Assembly: GCA_017623655.1 (NCBI GenBank)
Contig: JAGAON010000007.1
Coordinates: forward strand, 248,001 to 312,000
DNA: 64,000 nucleotides
Direction of reading: 5' to 3'
DNA from: Prevotella sp.
Lineage (GTDB): Bacteria; Bacteroidota; Bacteroidia; Bacteroidales; Bacteroidaceae
Every line of letters starts with the position of its first letter. The stretch's first letter is position 1. This document shows positions 28,165 to 37,900 of this stretch, in pieces. Both the position numbers and the translations under genes were made by a program. The notes under the pieces were generated by a model. The model did not search any database. It was not told the DNA's origin and was given only the letters and a program-made list of their open reading frames with translations.

Positions 28165-28196
28165 CAAAGATACGAATATTTTTTCTAAAAGCCAAC
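28165..28196 (-). promoter_or_regulatory. Candidate promoter of the PL11 lyase gene
   Basis: The minus strand has GTTG (28196-28193), 20 nt, then TATCTTTG (28172-28165), close to the Bacteroidetes TTTG/TAnnTTTG pattern, 76 nt before the ATG at 28089. Confidence 0.6.
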
Positions 28197-28294
28197 ATTC
28201 CGAGGGCAATTTCTCACAAATAAGCCATTCCGCAGCGGCTTTTAACGCCGTGCATCACCGCCGCACGCCGTCATGCGGGTTATTAACGCCGCCG

Positions 28295-28563
28295 CAAAAG
28301 GGTGCTGATTACATTGTAAACAGGTGCTGATTACACGGTAATTTGGTGCTGATTGCAGTGTAATCAGCACCTGTTTGTTTTTAAGACACCGCACACGCTT
28401 GTAGAGACGATGTGCCACATCGTCTCAGTGCCGGTATATTTTAGCCACAGAAAAGACGAACGGCATTGAGACGATGAGGTTCATCGTCTCTACAAATTTC
28501 GCTCATATATCGGTTTGATATGCGATTCACAACAATGCAAAAGCCCTGAAAGGGCGGCAGAAC
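28295..28563. repeat. Composite D-A-B element, second copy with short B
   Basis: D4 (28295-28376), the linker TTTTAAGACACCGCACACGC, A2 (28399-28495), a linker beginning AAATTTCGC, then a solo B end with GCCCTGAAAGGGCGG (about 28543-28563). Same order and linkers as 22713-23299 and 52174-52437. Confidence 0.8.
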
Positions 28564-28567
28564 AAAG

Positions 28568-28728
28568 CGCCTTTTGTTTTGGGAAACCGTGCACGCTTGT
28601 AGAGACGATGTACCACATCGTCTCAGCACCGGTATATTTTAGCCACAGAAAAGACGAACGGCATTGAGACGATGAGGTTCATCGTCTCTACAAATTTCGC
28701 CCATGTATCGTTCTTTCAGGGCTTTTCC
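28568..28728. repeat. Partial composite element: D-linker end, A doublet, B stub
   Basis: CGCCTTTTGTTTTGGGAAAC (the D-A linker without D), then A3 (28597-28693, TTGTAGAGACGATG to CATCGTCTCTACAA), the AAATTTCGC linker and a half B palindrome (TTTCAGGGCTTTT). It looks like a tandem partial duplication of the preceding element; the central 50 nt (CAGCACCGGTATATTTTAGC...) are nearly identical between A2 and A3. Confidence 0.75.
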
Positions 28729-28747
28729 TTATGTCTTTCCGTAATTT

Positions 28748-28834
28748 CGGACGCACCAAGGTGCGTCCCTACACCATCCGTTTGTAACGCTATTGGTGCA
28801 TGAGATCATGTAGGGACGCACCTTGGTGCGTCCG
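28748..28834. repeat. Two family C half-units facing outward
   Basis: CGGACGCACCAAGGTGCGTC with CCTACA (28748-28773) and TGTAGGGACGCACCTTGG onward (28809-28834). The halves are in the opposite relative order to the doublets at 22602 and 23314. Confidence 0.75.
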
Positions 28835-28891
28835 ATTTCACGTGCCGGCGTGCCCGAAGCAAAAGGAAACGGGCAATGCCTGCCCCTCTCA

Positions 28892-28973
28892 TGTAGAGAC
28901 GATGAACCTCATCGTCTCAATAAACAGACGCTTGATAACGACGTGGAGACGATGTGGTACATCGTCTCTACAA
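28892..28973. repeat. Family A doublet, copy A4
   Basis: TGTAGAGACGATGAACCTC and CATCGTCTCTACAA enclose two GAGACGATG palindromes. The remainder of the 1054-nt gap 28090-29143 has GGCGGGCGACAAACAACCA-type direct repeats near 28975-29058 and no gene. Confidence 0.75.
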
Positions 28974-29072
28974 AGGCAGGCGACAGACAACCATATCCCG
29001 GAAAATGTGGATAACCGTATGGTAAATCTTCCCTACAAAGGCGGGCGACAAACAACCACGGTGGCTGATATA

Positions 29073-29106
29073 CAAAAAAGTTCCGCAAACCATTGGCTTG
29101 CGGAAC
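29073..29106 (-). terminator. Rho-independent terminator after the uxu-type operon
   Basis: On the minus strand, GTTCCGCAA, a 9-nt loop and TTGCGGAAC make a perfect 9-bp stem followed directly by TTTTTT. It lies 38 nt after the mannonate dehydratase stop. Confidence 0.88.
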
Positions 29107-29143
29107 CTGTATATCCATTACATAATACCGTACTGACACCCCC

Positions 29144-30406
29144 TTATCCGAAGAATCCGGGCTGTTTGTACTCTATCCCCAATTCCTTATCGACGGCGGC
29201 GATGATGCCCTGCACCTGTGCCAGTCCGAACATACGGCCGAGGAAGGAATAACCGGCGTTGTAACCCTTGCTCTCATCGCCGAGCATGGTCATTCCGTGA
29301 TCCACGCGCATGGGAAGTTTCTGCGTCGTAGGCTTGCGTGTGGTCATGCGGCGCTGCTCCTCCTTCTCGAAGATATGCGCCAGTTCCACGAGGTCGGCAC
29401 GGCCTCCGAGGTGTGAAGCCTCGGTGAAGTCGCCGTTGGGGAAGATGTGGCAGGAGCGCAGATGCACGAAATGCGTGCGCTCATGGTATTTCTCCGCCAG
29501 CTTGGTGATGTCGTTATGCCCGCCTGCCGAGAGCGAGCCTGCACAGAAGGTGAGGCCGTTATGCTCGTTGGGCACGGCGTCAAGGAAGTGCTGTATGTCC
29601 TCGTCGCAGTTCACGATGCGCGGCAGTCCGAGTATCGGGAACGGCGGATCGTCCGGATGCACGCACATATCGATGTCGTACTCGTCGCATATCGGCATGA
29701 TGGCTTCCAGCCATGTCTTCATGTTGTCCTGCAACTGTTCCTTCGTAACGCCGTCATACAGGGCGAGAAGCTGCCGGAACAGTTCCACGGGCTTGTCGTC
29801 TCCCTCCTTGAAGTTGCCGCTCACGAAGCCCTGCGTCTTTATCACTATCGTCTCCACGAGGTCGTGGTCATACTCCGGTGTGGCCTTCGCCTTTATCTCG
29901 CTTACCTCCGCGAGTATGTCGCGGTGCCATTCCTTGTGCGCCTCGTTAAAGGCCTTCCACTGCTCTTCGGCGCCCTCGCGTTTAAGTATGTGTATGTCAA
30001 AATACGCGAACTCCGCCCAGTTGAAGTACAGGTTGCTCGTGCCGTTGGGGTTATCGTGCAGGAGGTCGGTGCGCGCCCAGTCCAGTACGGGCATGAAGTT
30101 GTAGCACACGCAGTGTATTCCCTCCTTGCCGAGGTTGGCGAGCGACTCCTTATATACCTCTATCTGCTGGTCACGGTCGGGGCCACCGTACTTGATGGTC
30201 TCGGTGACGGGCAGTGACTCCACCACCGACCACCGCATTCCGTATGACTCTATATACTCTTTCAGGTCACGTATCTTCTCGCGTGTCCATACTTCTCCGA
30301 GCGGGACGTCGTGCAATGCGGTCACGATGCCCTCCACTCCTATCTGTTTCAGCATGGCAAGGGTAATCTTGTCGTTCTTGCCAAACCATCTCCATGTTCT
30401 TTCCAT
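29144..30406 (-). CDS. uxuA: D-mannonate dehydratase
   Basis: Cytoplasmic enzyme (420 residues) that dehydrates D-mannonate to 2-keto-3-deoxygluconate in hexuronate catabolism. The sequence begins MERTWRWFGKNDKITLAML and shows the UxuA landmarks YNFMPVLDWARTDL, MCVHPDDPPFPILGLPRIV (a probable metal-binding region), HFVHLRSCHIF and DHG near the C-terminus (MRVDHGMTMLGDE). Length is normal. The SDR at 30957-31769 would supply mannonate from fructuronate. The pair connects the window's pectin/xylan enzymes to uronic acid use. A four-helix-bundle gene interrupts the two, and a strong terminator follows uxuA. Confidence 0.96.
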   Translation of the reverse strand: MERTWRWFGKNDKITLAMLKQIGVEGIVTALHDVPLGEVWTREKIRDLKEYIESYGMRWSVVESLPVTETIKYGGPDRDQQIEVYKESLANLGKEGIHCVCYNFMPVLDWARTDLLHDNPNGTSNLYFNWAEFAYFDIHILKREGAEEQWKAFNEAHKEWHRDILAEVSEIKAKATPEYDHDLVETIVIKTQGFVSGNFKEGDDKPVELFRQLLALYDGVTKEQLQDNMKTWLEAIMPICDEYDIDMCVHPDDPPFPILGLPRIVNCDEDIQHFLDAVPNEHNGLTFCAGSLSAGGHNDITKLAEKYHERTHFVHLRSCHIFPNGDFTEASHLGGRADLVELAHIFEKEEQRRMTTRKPTTQKLPMRVDHGMTMLGDESKGYNAGYSFLGRMFGLAQVQGIIAAVDKELGIEYKQPGFFG

Positions 30407-30420
30407 AAAAACAATTTTAG

Positions 30421-30455
30421 TTATAAGTTATGAGTTATTAATTATCAGTTACGCC
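30421..30455. repeat. AT-rich inverted repeat arm, 3' side of the four-helix-bundle gene
   Basis: TTATAAGTTATGAGTTATTA, paired in inverse orientation with the arm at 30918-30953 through a shared GTTATGAGTTAT / ATAACTCATAAC core. It marks one edge of the inserted cassette. Confidence 0.6.
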
Positions 30456-30514
30456 TTTATTTATACAGCCAGAAGGACAGGATTAGAGATAATTTACAAA
30501 TCACAAGTTGACCG

Positions 30515-30919
30515 TTACATCTTGCGTTGCGCCTCTTCCCGTTCCTGTTTCCCTTTGCAAGATTTTATTATACTTGTCAATATTTTTGACAATTCTTCAT
30601 GATCCGCCTTTATCGACGAGAACTCTTCATCTGTCAGATAGCCTGTGCGCAACAATAGCCTCAGCCAATACAGCGTTTCCATGCACTCTTTTTGGGCAAT
30701 AGCCAATTTGTTTATGAAGTCTCTGTTACTTGAACCACACAACGCTTCGGCTATATTCGCCCCGATACTGGTGCCGGACCTTTTCAGTTGCAAGCTCATG
30801 TCGTATTCGTTTTTTGTTTTGAGATATTTCCAAAGGTTAACGATACGCACCGCAAAGTCCTCTGCCTTTTCGTATATTATGCTGTTACTCACTTGAAAGC
30901 GGTATTGATAAAGGTGCAA
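30515..30919 (-). CDS. Four-helix-bundle protein (23S rRNA intervening-sequence type)
   Basis: Small protein of 134 residues of the four helix bundle / S23 family, related to proteins encoded in rRNA intervening sequences and to Avd of diversity-generating retroelements. Typical blocks: YEKAEDFAVRIVNLWKYL (helix 1), SLQLKRSGTSIGANIAEA (the conserved family signature), DFINKLAIAQKECMETLYWL and a basic C-terminus. Biochemical role is unknown. It sits between uxuA and the SDR gene, flanked by AT-rich inverted repeats, so it looks like an inserted cassette. I find no reverse transcriptase or template repeat nearby. Confidence 0.88.
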   Translation of the reverse strand: MHLYQYRFQVSNSIIYEKAEDFAVRIVNLWKYLKTKNEYDMSLQLKRSGTSIGANIAEALCGSSNRDFINKLAIAQKECMETLYWLRLLLRTGYLTDEEFSSIKADHEELSKILTSIIKSCKGKQEREEAQRKM

Positions 30920-30953
30920 ACTTATAACTCATAACTATCAATTAATAACTGTC
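30918..30953. repeat. AT-rich inverted repeat arm, 5' side of the four-helix-bundle gene
   Basis: AACTTATAACTCATAACTAT followed by CAATTAATAACTGTCAC; the ATAACTCATAAC core is the inverse of the arm at 30421. It covers the gap between the four-helix-bundle start and the SDR stop. Confidence 0.6.
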
Positions 30954-30956
30954 ACA

Positions 30957-31769
30957 CTACATCGCCGTCACGTTAAATCCGCCGTCAACCACGGCCACCG
31001 TGCCGGTAACGAACTTGGCGGCGTCGGACATGAGGTAGTGGATTGTACCGCAAAGCTCTTCCGGCTCACCCATGCGCGAGAACGGTGTCTGGCGTATCAC
31101 GGCCTCACCGCGGGCGGTGAACGAACCGTCAGGGTTGGTAAGGAGCGAGCGGTTCTGCTCTGTTATGAAGAAACCGGGGGCTATGGCGTTGACGCGTATG
31201 CCCTCGCCGAACTTGCGGGCGGCCTCCTGAGCCATCCAGCCTGTGAAGCTGTTGATGCCGGACTTGGCCGCACTGTAACCGCATACGCGTGTGATAGGAC
31301 GGAAAGCGGACATTGACGAGAAGTTGATGATGCTGCCCTTGCCCTGCTTCACCATCGGCTTGAGGAATATCTGCGTGGGTATCACCGTGCCGGTGAGGTT
31401 GAGGTTGAGCACTGTCTGGAACTGCTCCGGCGCAAGATCGAAGAATGTCTGGTCGGGAGAGATGGTCGCTCCGGGCATATTTCCGCCTGCGGCGTTGAGC
31501 AGGGTATCTACCTTTCCGTATTTGGAGACGATGTAGTCACACGCCTGCTGCATCTGCTCCACGTTCATGACGTCCATCTTCACGAACTCGCACTCGCCGC
31601 CTGCGGCCTGTATGTCGCTGACGATTTCCGCCCCGACGTTCTCCTTACGTCCGCCGATGATTACTTTCGCTCCTTCAAGGGCGAGATACTTTGCGATGCA
31701 CCTGCCAAGGATTCCGGTGCCGCCGGTGACGACTACAACGTAGTCTTTGATGTCGAATAAGTTGTTCAT
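30957..31769 (-). CDS. SDR-family D-mannonate oxidoreductase (fructuronate reductase)
   Basis: Short-chain dehydrogenase of 270 residues. NAD(P)-binding motif TGGTGILG at 15-22, NAAGG, catalytic Ser in NFSSMSAF, and the Tyr/Lys pair in GYSAAKSG. Closest in layout to the SDR fructuronate reductases that take the place of UxuB in Bacteroidetes: the typical start is LFDIKDYVVVVTGGTGILG and the end is TGTVAVVDGGFNVTAM. It would interconvert D-fructuronate and D-mannonate, feeding UxuA. First gene of the operon, with a good promoter at 31826-31856. A glucose/ribitol-type SDR is possible, but linkage to uxuA favours the mannonate role. Confidence 0.88.
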   Translation of the reverse strand: MNNLFDIKDYVVVVTGGTGILGRCIAKYLALEGAKVIIGGRKENVGAEIVSDIQAAGGECEFVKMDVMNVEQMQQACDYIVSKYGKVDTLLNAAGGNMPGATISPDQTFFDLAPEQFQTVLNLNLTGTVIPTQIFLKPMVKQGKGSIINFSSMSAFRPITRVCGYSAAKSGINSFTGWMAQEAARKFGEGIRVNAIAPGFFITEQNRSLLTNPDGSFTARGEAVIRQTPFSRMGEPEELCGTIHYLMSDAAKFVTGTVAVVDGGFNVTAM

Positions 31770-31825
31770 AGTTTATTTTTGTTATTTGTTTGTTTAGTGG
31801 TTAGTATTGAACAAAACCTTGAATG

Positions 31826-31856
31826 CAAAGGTAACAAAAAACTTCCGAAGGGCAAG
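31826..31856 (-). promoter_or_regulatory. Promoter of the uxu-type operon
   Basis: Minus strand CTTG (31856-31853), 19 nt, then TACCTTTG (31833-31826), an exact TAnnTTTG box, 57 nt before the SDR ATG. Confidence 0.7.
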
Positions 31857-31937
31857 CGCCTGCGGAAGAAAATGTAATATATGCGGACATAATTGGTATA
31901 TATGCACAAATAACAGTGAGGGGAGTATGGGGGAAAC

Positions 31938-31972
31938 ATAAACGGCGAACCCCGTCGGGATTCGCCGTTTAT
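31938..31972 (-). terminator. Hairpin terminator after the giant beta-helix gene
   Basis: ATAAACGGCGAA and TTCGCCGTTTAT form a perfect 12-bp stem with an 11-nt loop, starting 8 nt past the stop. There is no strong U-run, so termination may be partial. Confidence 0.7.
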
Positions 31973-31980
31973 TCAAACAT

Positions 31981-34900
31981 CTACCGTACTTTCAGCACCT
32001 TTCTCACTTTATCGCCGACTTCGATATACACACCGGTGCCGTAAGGCTTGCTTACCCTTACGCCCCCCGCGTTATACATACCCGTTTTGCGGCGACGCTG
32101 ATCCGCTTCCATGCTTCCGCCGATGACAAGGGAGAAGCGGGAAGGGGAATCTGAGGGACTGACAGATGTAGTATAGTCACCTGACAGCAGATTGGTAACC
32201 GTACCGGACGCCTTGTCCTTGATGCACACATTAGCGTAAGCGGCGTACACTGTCTTGTCGGTGAGGGAGAAGGTGTATGCGGATTCGCCCTTTACCGCTA
32301 CCGTCAGCGGTATCTCTGTACCGACAGGAGCATGGGACAGGAGTGACAGACCTACGCCGTCTGTGCCGCATACGGAAATCTGCGGCAGCGTATCGTTGAG
32401 CGAAGCAAACTTCACTCCGTCCACACCGAAGCGGTAATCCAGACCATTTGCCGCACGGCCGCTTCCCGTTTCATCCGCGGTTTCATCCCCGTAAGGGAGG
32501 ATTATGACCTCATCCGTGCCATATCCTTCCGCAGACATTGCAAGTGCCGGCATTCTGTATGCCACTGTTCCGGAAGTGTTATCGGCATAATACAGTTTGG
32601 AGAAACGCAGGTTCTCTGTCTTCCCGTCACCTATCACGGCCGTCTGCGTGAAGAAGGCGTCACCCGGAGAGAGTGTGGCAGAAGCGGTTTCGTCCCACTT
32701 CCATGAGTACTTCGTTTCATACTTGCCCTCAACATTCATGGTATAGAGCACATGAGGCACGAACATTGTCTCCCTGCCGTCATCGCCTGTCACACCTGTA
32801 TCATATCCGCTAATCAGGTAAGGCACACCTTTCAGGTTCCAGCCCATGTTGTATTCGGAGGTGAACCGGAAAGAAGAGCCGCCGGCGTCAACGTCACTTT
32901 GGTCATGCTGCACCAGCGTAACAATCTTGTCCGCGGCGCCTTCCTGATAAGGATAAAGGCTGGAGGCATTGCCGAAAGACGTGAAACGCAGCACTTCTCC
33001 ACCTGTATTGTCTCCCCTGTCCAGCAGGATACCGTCATTGGCGGCTATGACGCCATCCACGGCGAATGTCTCGTCCACAGGCTTCCAGCAAGGGGAATTG
33101 TCAGCCTTGTACTCATAATTCCATCCGCTTCGTTCCCTGCCGTCATACCAATATTTCCCATAACCGTCGCCCGCAACCTCTTCCGCCATTGAGATTACCT
33201 TACCGTCTTCCTCTGCGTATGTGGTGCAGGTGATATGGTTGTCATCATTCTTCATGTCGAAAGGCATCGCCACCATGGCGTAACGGCCGGCCACCTTACG
33301 CTCGGCGGCCACATACTGCAAGCGTATCTCATTGCCCTGGCCGTAGAGTGAGCCTCCCTCCATCGCCAACAGGTAACCGGGTCTCAGCGGGTTCTCCGCC
33401 GTGAAGTAAGGTGACCCGATACCGGGGGCAAGTTCACACACGAGATTTCCCTTGTCCTGCAAATAGACCACAGAGCCTTCATGCGGGTAATGGTTTCCGG
33501 CGTATGAGCCTTCCTTCCTGTTTGCGAACAATGTCTCCGGTGTCATCGCTGCGGAAGAAAGCGACTCATAAGAGCCTGTTGACCACGTCTCGTAACATCC
33601 GAGGTCTATCTTGTTGCCCAACACACGGGGATTGCCCAGCAGGTCGCGGTCAACGGTAAAGTCAACATATTCCCGCAATGCGGCGTTTGACAGGAGCTGC
33701 TTTCCGGTAACGTCGTCATTGTTACTGCCTGTTCCTATATACCGTGCCTTCTCATGCAGCTGATACCACAGGTTCCTGTTGTCGCTATCGGGTACGTCAC
33801 CGGCATGATAAGCCACATCCGACGGACGGAAATACGGGGCGAAAGGCTTTACTCTGTCACCGTCCCTATATACTATATTATTTATGGAGCGGCTGTTATC
33901 CGGAGACAACAGGCTTTCCCAACTGCCGGTTTCTCCCGCAAGGGTGCAGTTCAACATATATCCGTCTGCCCCAAGATTTACATCTGCCTTGCCGTTGTCA
34001 CGCACAAGGACGTTATACAACAGGCCGGAATGGTTCTCTATCAGTTTCGCGTCACCCGTCACCTTATTATTATTAATGACCGAATTGACGAGAGCCACGG
34101 TGCTGTTCTGTCCTAACGACACCACCGGTTCCGTTGTTTCGGCAGGCTCATTGCCGTCTCCACTGCCTATTTCCAGTCCGTCAAAGAGGCAGAAGTCCAC
34201 ATTGTCACCCGCTTTCACGCTTCCCACAACGGTATGTTCGCTCATGGCCATGCCTTCGCGGTCGGCTTTCATCAGGGTCAGGTACGCGTCTATGTTTTCG
34301 TTGGAGTAGGTAACGTTGGTCTCGCCCTCTTTCACTTCACCATCCACCTGTTTGATATAGGTAGGGTCGATGCTTCCGTATAGCGACACGCCATTCCTCA
34401 TTATCAGCGCCTCGTCTGTATGTTTGTTTTCCAGTCCCTTTACAAAGACGTATGCCCTTCTTTCCGCTTCCGTCCCGCCATCACTGACATCGTAATATAC
34501 GGAAGCGGCATCGATGGCCGTCTGTATCTGTCCCTTGCCGTATGCGTTCTCCCATGATATGCCATTGCCAAGGATTGCCTTCTTGGGATCTACATAGAGC
34601 ACGCGGTTCAGAGCCACGACACACTCGTAGGCTCCACGTTCCAGACCGCTGCCGTAGAAGCGTGTGATGTCCGCCAAGTCCTTGTCTTGTCTTACCCTTT
34701 CAATGTTTGAATCCGCCGTATATGGGTACTCTCCCGTCAGGTTCTTTACCAGCTTTACATAAATATCTACATCGCCCTTGCTCAAAATCTTTGAACTCGG
34801 ATTGACATGAAAGTCACGCGGACTGACGGTAACCGTCAGGTCAGCGGCGGAAGTCCCGTCGGGCACTTCCATCGGGGCAAAGAAGTTCGGGCCGTTGATA

Positions 34901-37900
34901 ACGTCTGTGTTATTGGCGGAGAGCGGGACATTGTTATAGTGTTCCCTGTTGAGATAAGACATCGCGTTGGAAGTCATCACCGGCTTGTCTTCCGTATTTG
35001 CCGCAAGCCCCGTGACATCCGGGTTGGTCTCACTGCTTACGCCGCCCTTCAAGGCATTGCGCCAGAGTATGGAGTTGTGCAGTTCCGACACGTCATCACC
35101 GGTATTGGTGAACACTATCGGGCTGTCGTTCAGCGCGAATGTGCAGTTCACCACCTTGGTGTTGTCGGCTATGAGCGCGTTACCCTTGTTGCTGTGGAAA
35201 AGGGAGTTGCAGATAAGCGCATTGCCGCCACCCTTGCCGATGGTGACGGAAGGCATGGACTCTTCTTCCGGCGAGCCGTTGTTGAAGAAAGAGCACTGCG
35301 ACATGACAAACTTGTAGAGTTCCTTACCGTCTGTTCCCGCCTCACCGCTTATGTCATCATAGGTATATTCAACTTTCGTATTATAATCCTGAGCCGTCTT
35401 CTTTACCGCATAAGTTTTTTTCTTGGCGTCTGTATCTTTGTAATACACGGCCACACCGCCACCACTCAAGTCGTCATTGGCTTTCGTGTTGGAGATATTT
35501 AGTCCCTTAAACACCACGGGCACCACATACTCTTGCAGTTCACGCTTGTCGTCCTTGCCGGAAAGACGCTGTCTCATGTCCTCTATCACGAAGACATGAC
35601 CACGGTTCAGGTTTCCGCCCATGCGTTCGGACGCATAAATATAGACAGGGTTATTCTCTATATTCTCACGCCCTTCCAGCTCATTGCTGTACCCGCCGCG
35701 TATGGTCAGGGACTTCACGCCCTGCATACCACGTTCCGTTTCTGTCTTTTCGTCAGGAGGCGTAATGCCTGTCTGCAAGTTGGTGGTTACCGTGAAAGCA
35801 AGATTACCGTTGATGGTATATACAGGCTGGTATCTGCCTGCAAGCATACGTATCTCCTTGTCGTGACCGTTGCGCGAAGCGAGAAGAGTCTCTATGGCAC
35901 GCTGCAAGTCGCTTGTCGCTGTCGCCCATGTCTTGCCGTCAGATATATTTCCTCCCGTCCTTTCTTTTTCCGTCACCCAAAGTATATCGGTGTGTCCCTC
36001 GGTATTCGGAGAAAGTTTCACGTGCTGATACTCATACACGCCGATGTCAATGAATGTCTGGTTGTGGGTGGGGTTAGGGTCTGTTGACACACGCAGGAAG
36101 GGTTTTGCTTCCGCATCACTGTATGACATATACAGGTCGTCACCTATCGGTATCGCTGTCCTTTCCTCACTCAACTTTCCATAGTCGTATGAGGCGCTGT
36201 GATAGATACCGGCACCCACGACATTGCATTGGTTGGCTTCATCCTCATACACGAACTTGGGATCCTCACCGCTCAAGTCCTGTTGCAGGTAAGTCCAGCC
36301 GTTATCGACGAGATTGTTGATACGCCCTATCATCCAGTCGGCGGAAACATAGAATCCGGACTTGCCCGCCTTGGGGGACGGTGAGATAAAGTTAGGGCCG
36401 TCGATGGCGTCATTGTCACTGTTGATTATGATGTTGTTGGTTACAGGGTTAAGGCCGTCAACAACATCAGGATTTGAAGTGCCGCCATCTATAAGATGCA
36501 CATTGTCATCAGCGAGTTTTGTGTACTGCCCCTTCCAAAGATAAGGGATGTAAGTGCCATTGCCTGTAAATCTGTCGTCAGGGTTGTTGTCCTCCGGTGT
36601 GAGGATATAGCCTTTATAGTCCTGCAAACGATAGTCAATGTCATTAGATGAATAGACAGGCTCATTGCCTTTGCCTTCCTCATAAGCACAGAACCATAAA
36701 GCCTCCGGGGAATCAGACATAGTGCCGCCTGCATCTATTGTGCCGTCTGCATTGTACTTCTTAAAGTTTATAACCTTGTCCATATCCTCATTTACAGACT
36801 CGTTTCCCCAGAAGATGGAGTTTATCACCTTATGAAGGTTGTCTGCCTTGAGCTGTTCCTCGTCTCCCTTCGTGGCGGCGGTGAATCCCTTGTTAGGCTG
36901 ATAGCAGTATATGGCCGGGTAGCCGTACGCCTTGTTGCGCACGAAGTTACAGTTGACGGCATGCAGCTTTGAATGCTCGCCCATGAGCAATGCTCCGCCC
37001 ACACCGGACATATCGCCGGTGTTACCATTCTCCACCTCCGCCTCATTATTGGCAAAGAGACTGTTCACGATGATGGTTTCATAAGTGGCGTTGACGGCAC
37101 CTCCGCGTCCTGCGTATGATATTGTCACGTCATTGTCACCGTCCCTGAACGTGTCAGAGCCCACTTGCGCATAGTTCTGCGCGAAGTTGCAGGCAAAGAC
37201 CTTCAACGCGCCATCGGTAAAGATTGCGCCGCCACGTCCGCCACTGTTATTCATGAAAGAACAGTTACGCACTTCCAGCGGTATGTTCCTGTAACCTACC
37301 GGACGCGCATCGAGTCCGCCTTCATTCACGAAACCATCATTAGTCCAGTTGCCCTCAACACATATCGCACCGCCTTTGTAATACGTATATTTACTGTTGA
37401 CGGCACCTTCCACATACTTCAAGGCCATTCCGTCTTCAAGGTTTATGCCGTCAATGACAATCGGCACGCCCCTGTATTTCGGCATACGTCCTGTTCCCGC
37501 GCCATCTATTGTATATGTATAAGTAGGGTCAGGCATACCACCTACACAACTTTCATCCGCAATACACGCCATCACGTGATACACGTTGTAGGAAGAGGTA
37601 GAGTTGATAACCTGTCCGGACAGTATGGTCTGAATCTCCATCTCCCATGGTTCGGCTATGTTGTTGTGATTGATGTCATGCAGCTTACGTCTTTTGATTA
37701 TACTCTCTATATTCGCATGATCGATGACAACGGACATTCCGCTTTCCGCATCGGTAAACGTCGTAGTTGCAGTATTCTCCGCTATGCCCCCGACCGCAGG
37801 GACATTACCGTAATACTTGCCGTCGTTCTCAACACTCACGCCACCCACAAGGGTCACTCCTTCCGGGACGAGGAAGGTACATCCGCGGCTGTTGATGTAC

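Noticed and set aside
29447-30217. 256-codon plus-strand open frame
   Set aside because: Antisense to uxuA, which has all family motifs.
30515-30919. Accessory gene of a diversity-generating retroelement
   Set aside because: No reverse transcriptase, template repeat or variable repeat was found nearby; only the four-helix-bundle gene is present.
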